Assembly (NCBI GenBank): GCA_029978815.1
Contig: JAPOIQ010000032.1
Location: 1-8,763 of the forward strand
DNA from: a bacterium
GTDB lineage: Bacteria; Actinomycetota; Acidimicrobiia; Acidimicrobiales; Ilumatobacteraceae
Direction: 5' to 3'
DNA: 8,763 nt
How positions within the stretch are numbered: the first letter of the stretch is position 1; every line of letters begins with the position of its first letter. The translations under genes and the position numbers were made by a program. Below, piece after piece: positions 7,552 to 8,763 of this stretch. The notes under the pieces were generated by a model. The model ran no database searches. It saw only the letters and a list, made by a program, of their open reading frames with translations, and was not told where the DNA came from.

Positions 7552-7583
7552 GTTACCACCGTCTTCTGGCTTGCGGTGGTGAC
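7552..7583 (-). promoter_or_regulatory. Hairpin in the predicted 5' leader of the importer operon
   Basis: The minus-strand RNA would read GUCACCACCG, a 12-nt loop, then CGGUGGUAAC. Nine of ten pairs form, with one C-A mismatch. If the -10 candidate at 7587-7592 is right, this hairpin begins close to the first transcribed base. It has no T-run and so is not an obvious attenuator terminator. It could stabilise the 5' end or bind a protein. Function is inferred. Confidence 0.4.
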
Positions 7584-7586
7584 TGC

Positions 7587-7616
7587 AATGTACTTTGTGA
7601 CCTTCGTCACCTGCAA
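7587..7616 (-). promoter_or_regulatory. Candidate sigma70-type promoter of the importer operon
   Basis: On the minus strand TTGCAG (7611-7616) and TACATT (7587-7592) are separated by 18 nt. They match the -35 and -10 consensus at 3 and 4 of 6 positions. The match alone is modest. Support comes from the location: the gap upstream of the first operon gene, with the CRP-like palindrome in the spacer and a second dyad over the -35. Confidence 0.35.
7596..7611. promoter_or_regulatory. CRP/GlxR-like operator
   Basis: TGTGACCTTCGTCACC matches the CRP-family consensus TGTGA-N6-TCACA at 9 of 10 defined positions, and its core GTGAC-N4-GTCAC is a perfect dyad. In actinobacteria such sites are bound by Crp or GlxR-type cAMP-responsive regulators that control uptake and carbon use (family knowledge). 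It lies in the gap before the importer operon, within the spacer of the promoter candidate. Occupancy there would be expected to block transcription unless the true promoter lies elsewhere. Confidence 0.55.
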
Positions 7617-7625
7617 GACCTTGCA
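7612..7625. repeat. 14-bp palindrome TGCAAG-AC-CTTGCA next to the CRP-like site
   Basis: The two 6-bp arms are perfectly complementary around a 2-bp centre. The element directly abuts the CRP-like dyad and overlaps the -35 candidate. It may be a second operator. As RNA it could be a weak hairpin at the end of the upstream TauE/SafE transcript, since it begins about 18 nt past that stop codon. There is no T-tail. Confidence 0.4.
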
Positions 7626-7643
7626 CCCGATATTTGCAGCGTG

Positions 7644-8396
7644 TCACAGTGCGAACACGAGAGTGGAAATGCCGGTGATCGCGAGAAGCACTAGAACGAC
7701 CGAACGAAATTGCTGTTGATCGATCTTGTCTGCCACATTTCGACCGGTGAGGGTCCCGATCAACCACGAGGGCAGCGCACACACCGCGAGGAGAAGAATA
7801 CGGCTCGTGTATCTGCCATCGAGGGCAAAGATTGTGCTGGTCACGACGGCGCTGATCGCAAAAATGACGGCGATCGTCGCACGGAACTGGTTTGGGGTGA
7901 GACGTCGACCCTGGAGCGCAAACACGAGTGGAGATCCATTTGTGCCAATCGACACGTTGAGAACACCAGACGCAAACGCAAATGAGTTCTCGACGGCAGG
8001 GTGAGATGTGTGGTTCTCTGAACGACGAAGTAGCACAACAGTCGCAATGATGGTGCTCACGCCGAGGAAAATTCGCAGGGCTTGGTCCGAAATGATGTTG
8101 ACTATCCAGTAACCCACGGGCATTCCCGCAACGGCCCACAGCGAGAATCGGATAGCGCTAGGTCGGTCAATATGCTCTCGAAGTGCGAACGTCTGGCGGA
8201 GCACGCTGGTGAGTCCAAGCAATGTAAGCAGCGACACCGCCTCGGTAACGGGCATGAAAAGGCTGATTGACGGCACGGCAAATAGTGCGAAGCCGAAGCC
8301 GGCAATCATGTAGATGCACGCTGCAATGCCAACGAAGACGACAACTGGAATGAGGTCAGAGATCGCAGGCCATGTCATCAAAGTTGAGTTTGGCAT
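7644..8396 (-). CDS. TauE/SafE family membrane protein (putative anion exporter)
   Basis: This is a hydrophobic protein of about 250 residues with roughly eight membrane segments in two similar halves, the layout of the TauE/SafE (formerly DUF81) family. Numbered from the ATG at 8396, the first segment (about 14-45) contains the glycine-rich GFGFALFAVP. The second half opens near 143-160 with GVLNVSIGTNGSPLVF, the Gly-rich repeat signature, and an Arg-rich loop RRSENHTSH separates the halves. Family members have been linked to export or uptake of sulfite, sulfoacetate and other small anions, but most are uncharacterised and no substrate can be assigned here. The start is uncertain: GTG at 8426 and ATG at 8378 are alternatives, and none has a good Shine-Dalgarno. 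It lies 126 nt upstream of the importer operon, on the same strand but behind a separate control region. Confidence 0.8.
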   Translation of the reverse strand: MPNSTLMTWPAISDLIPVVVFVGIAACIYMIAGFGFALFAVPSISLFMPVTEAVSLLTLLGLTSVLRQTFALREHIDRPSAIRFSLWAVAGMPVGYWIVNIISDQALRIFLGVSTIIATVVLLRRSENHTSHPAVENSFAFASGVLNVSIGTNGSPLVFALQGRRLTPNQFRATIAVIFAISAVVTSTIFALDGRYTSRILLLAVCALPSWLIGTLTGRNVADKIDQQQFRSVVLVLLAITGISTLVFAL

Positions 8397-8449
8397 GAAC
8401 AATCGCCCAATCAATGGAGATGACACGCAGAAATCCCGTCCTTTGCACT

Positions 8450-8763
8450 GTGCCTTCTACACTCTCTTGCGTGCCAATTGCGCATCCTCAATCGATCGAA
8501 CAACTCACGGCGTTGTTGCGCAATGAGCCAAAGACGGTACTGCTAGCCGGAGGTACCGACCTGATGGTGGCGCTCAATCACGGCTCGCAACGCATAGGAC
8601 CAGACGAGTTGGTCGTCAGCCTCAAAGAGGTGGCCGAACTGTCAATCATCGAAATTGACCACGACCAGCGGCTCCTGCGCATTGGGGCCGGCGTGAGTTG
8701 GGATGAGCTGCTCGGCGCTCCGGTCGACGCGCTAGCGCCCTGCCTCACGCAAGCAGCGAGAAC
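8450..8763 (+). CDS. FAD-binding subunit of xanthine dehydrogenase-type molybdenum hydroxylase (3' partial)
   Basis: The frame stays open to the right edge and carries the FAD_binding_5 signature. From GTG 8450 it reads HPQSIEQLTALL (12-23), the flavin-binding AGGTDLMV (33-40), then ELVVSLKEVAELSIIEI and LRIGAGVSWDELL (76-88). In this family the medium subunit passes electrons from the Fe-S subunit to NAD or another acceptor. AGGTDL is the form usual in xanthine dehydrogenase-like enzymes, while CO dehydrogenase medium subunits usually have AGGQSL. Only about a third of a typical 280-300 residue subunit is present. In-frame starts at ATG 8414, ATG 8420 and GTG 8471 are possible. ATG 8420 has GGAG directly against it, too close to function well. 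I chose 8450 because it gives a typical distance to the flavin motif. The Mo and Fe-S subunits would be expected beyond the window. Confidence 0.8.
   Translation, partial: MPSTLSCVPIAHPQSIEQLTALLRNEPKTVLLAGGTDLMVALNHGSQRIGPDELVVSLKEVAELSIIEIDHDQRLLRIGAGVSWDELLGAPVDALAPCLTQAAR

Noticed and set aside
7518..7616. N-terminal extension of the first ATPase, starting at ATG 7616
   Set aside because: The extra 33 residues do not resemble the family, would be encoded by palindromes, a hairpin and a homopolymer, and the GTG at 7517 gives a normal N-terminus.
7543..8139. 198-codon open frame on the minus strand
   Set aside because: It is an out-of-frame reading of the TauE/SafE gene running into the control region, rich in Cys, His and Arg, with no recognisable domain.
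8499..8517. Inverted repeat AACAAC / GTTGTT
   Set aside because: It lies inside the coding sequence of the FAD-binding subunit, with a short stem and no regulatory context.

Overview
The window looks like actinobacterial chromosome of moderate GC content (impression, not counted). The clues are an actinobacterial-type EPSP synthase, a lipoprotein signal ending Gly-Ala-Cys-Gly-Gly followed by a long acidic linker, and frequent GTG starts. A marine or freshwater member of class Acidimicrobiia would fit, but that is a guess from style. I see no rRNA, tRNA, CRISPR array, insertion sequence or phage gene.

Layout. (1) 1-1467, plus strand: the C-terminal ACT domain of a prephenate dehydrogenase-like protein, whose stop overlaps the start of aroA (ATGA), followed by a complete aroA. 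This is an aromatic amino acid/shikimate segment. (2) 1472-7517, minus strand: a complete five-gene peptide/opine/nickel-type ABC importer, read right to left as ATPase (DppD/OppD type), ATPase (DppF/OppF type), solute-binding lipoprotein, permease B, permease C. Junctions are tight (TAATG overlap, 135 nt, 30 nt, 2 nt). The operon converges on aroA with only 4 bp between stop codons, at an RNA hairpin. (3) 7518-7643: a compact control region with two adjacent palindromes (one matching the CRP/GlxR consensus at 9 of 10 positions), a promoter candidate, a 5'-leader hairpin, and an A9G7 tract just before the first start codon. (4) 7644-about 8396, minus strand: a TauE/SafE-family membrane protein. 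(5) From about 8450, plus strand, running off the right edge: the FAD-binding subunit of a xanthine dehydrogenase-type molybdenum hydroxylase, divergent from the TauE/SafE gene.

How they fit together. The importer is self-sufficient: a lipid-anchored binding protein delivers a substrate to the B/C permease pair, driven by the D/F ATPase pair. The substrate cannot be read from sequence. The neighbouring TauE/SafE protein and molybdenum hydroxylase raise the possibility of a catabolic locus for a purine or other N-heterocycle, but that rests on proximity alone. I see no wholly new system. The most unusual part is the dense regulatory region at 7518-7643.
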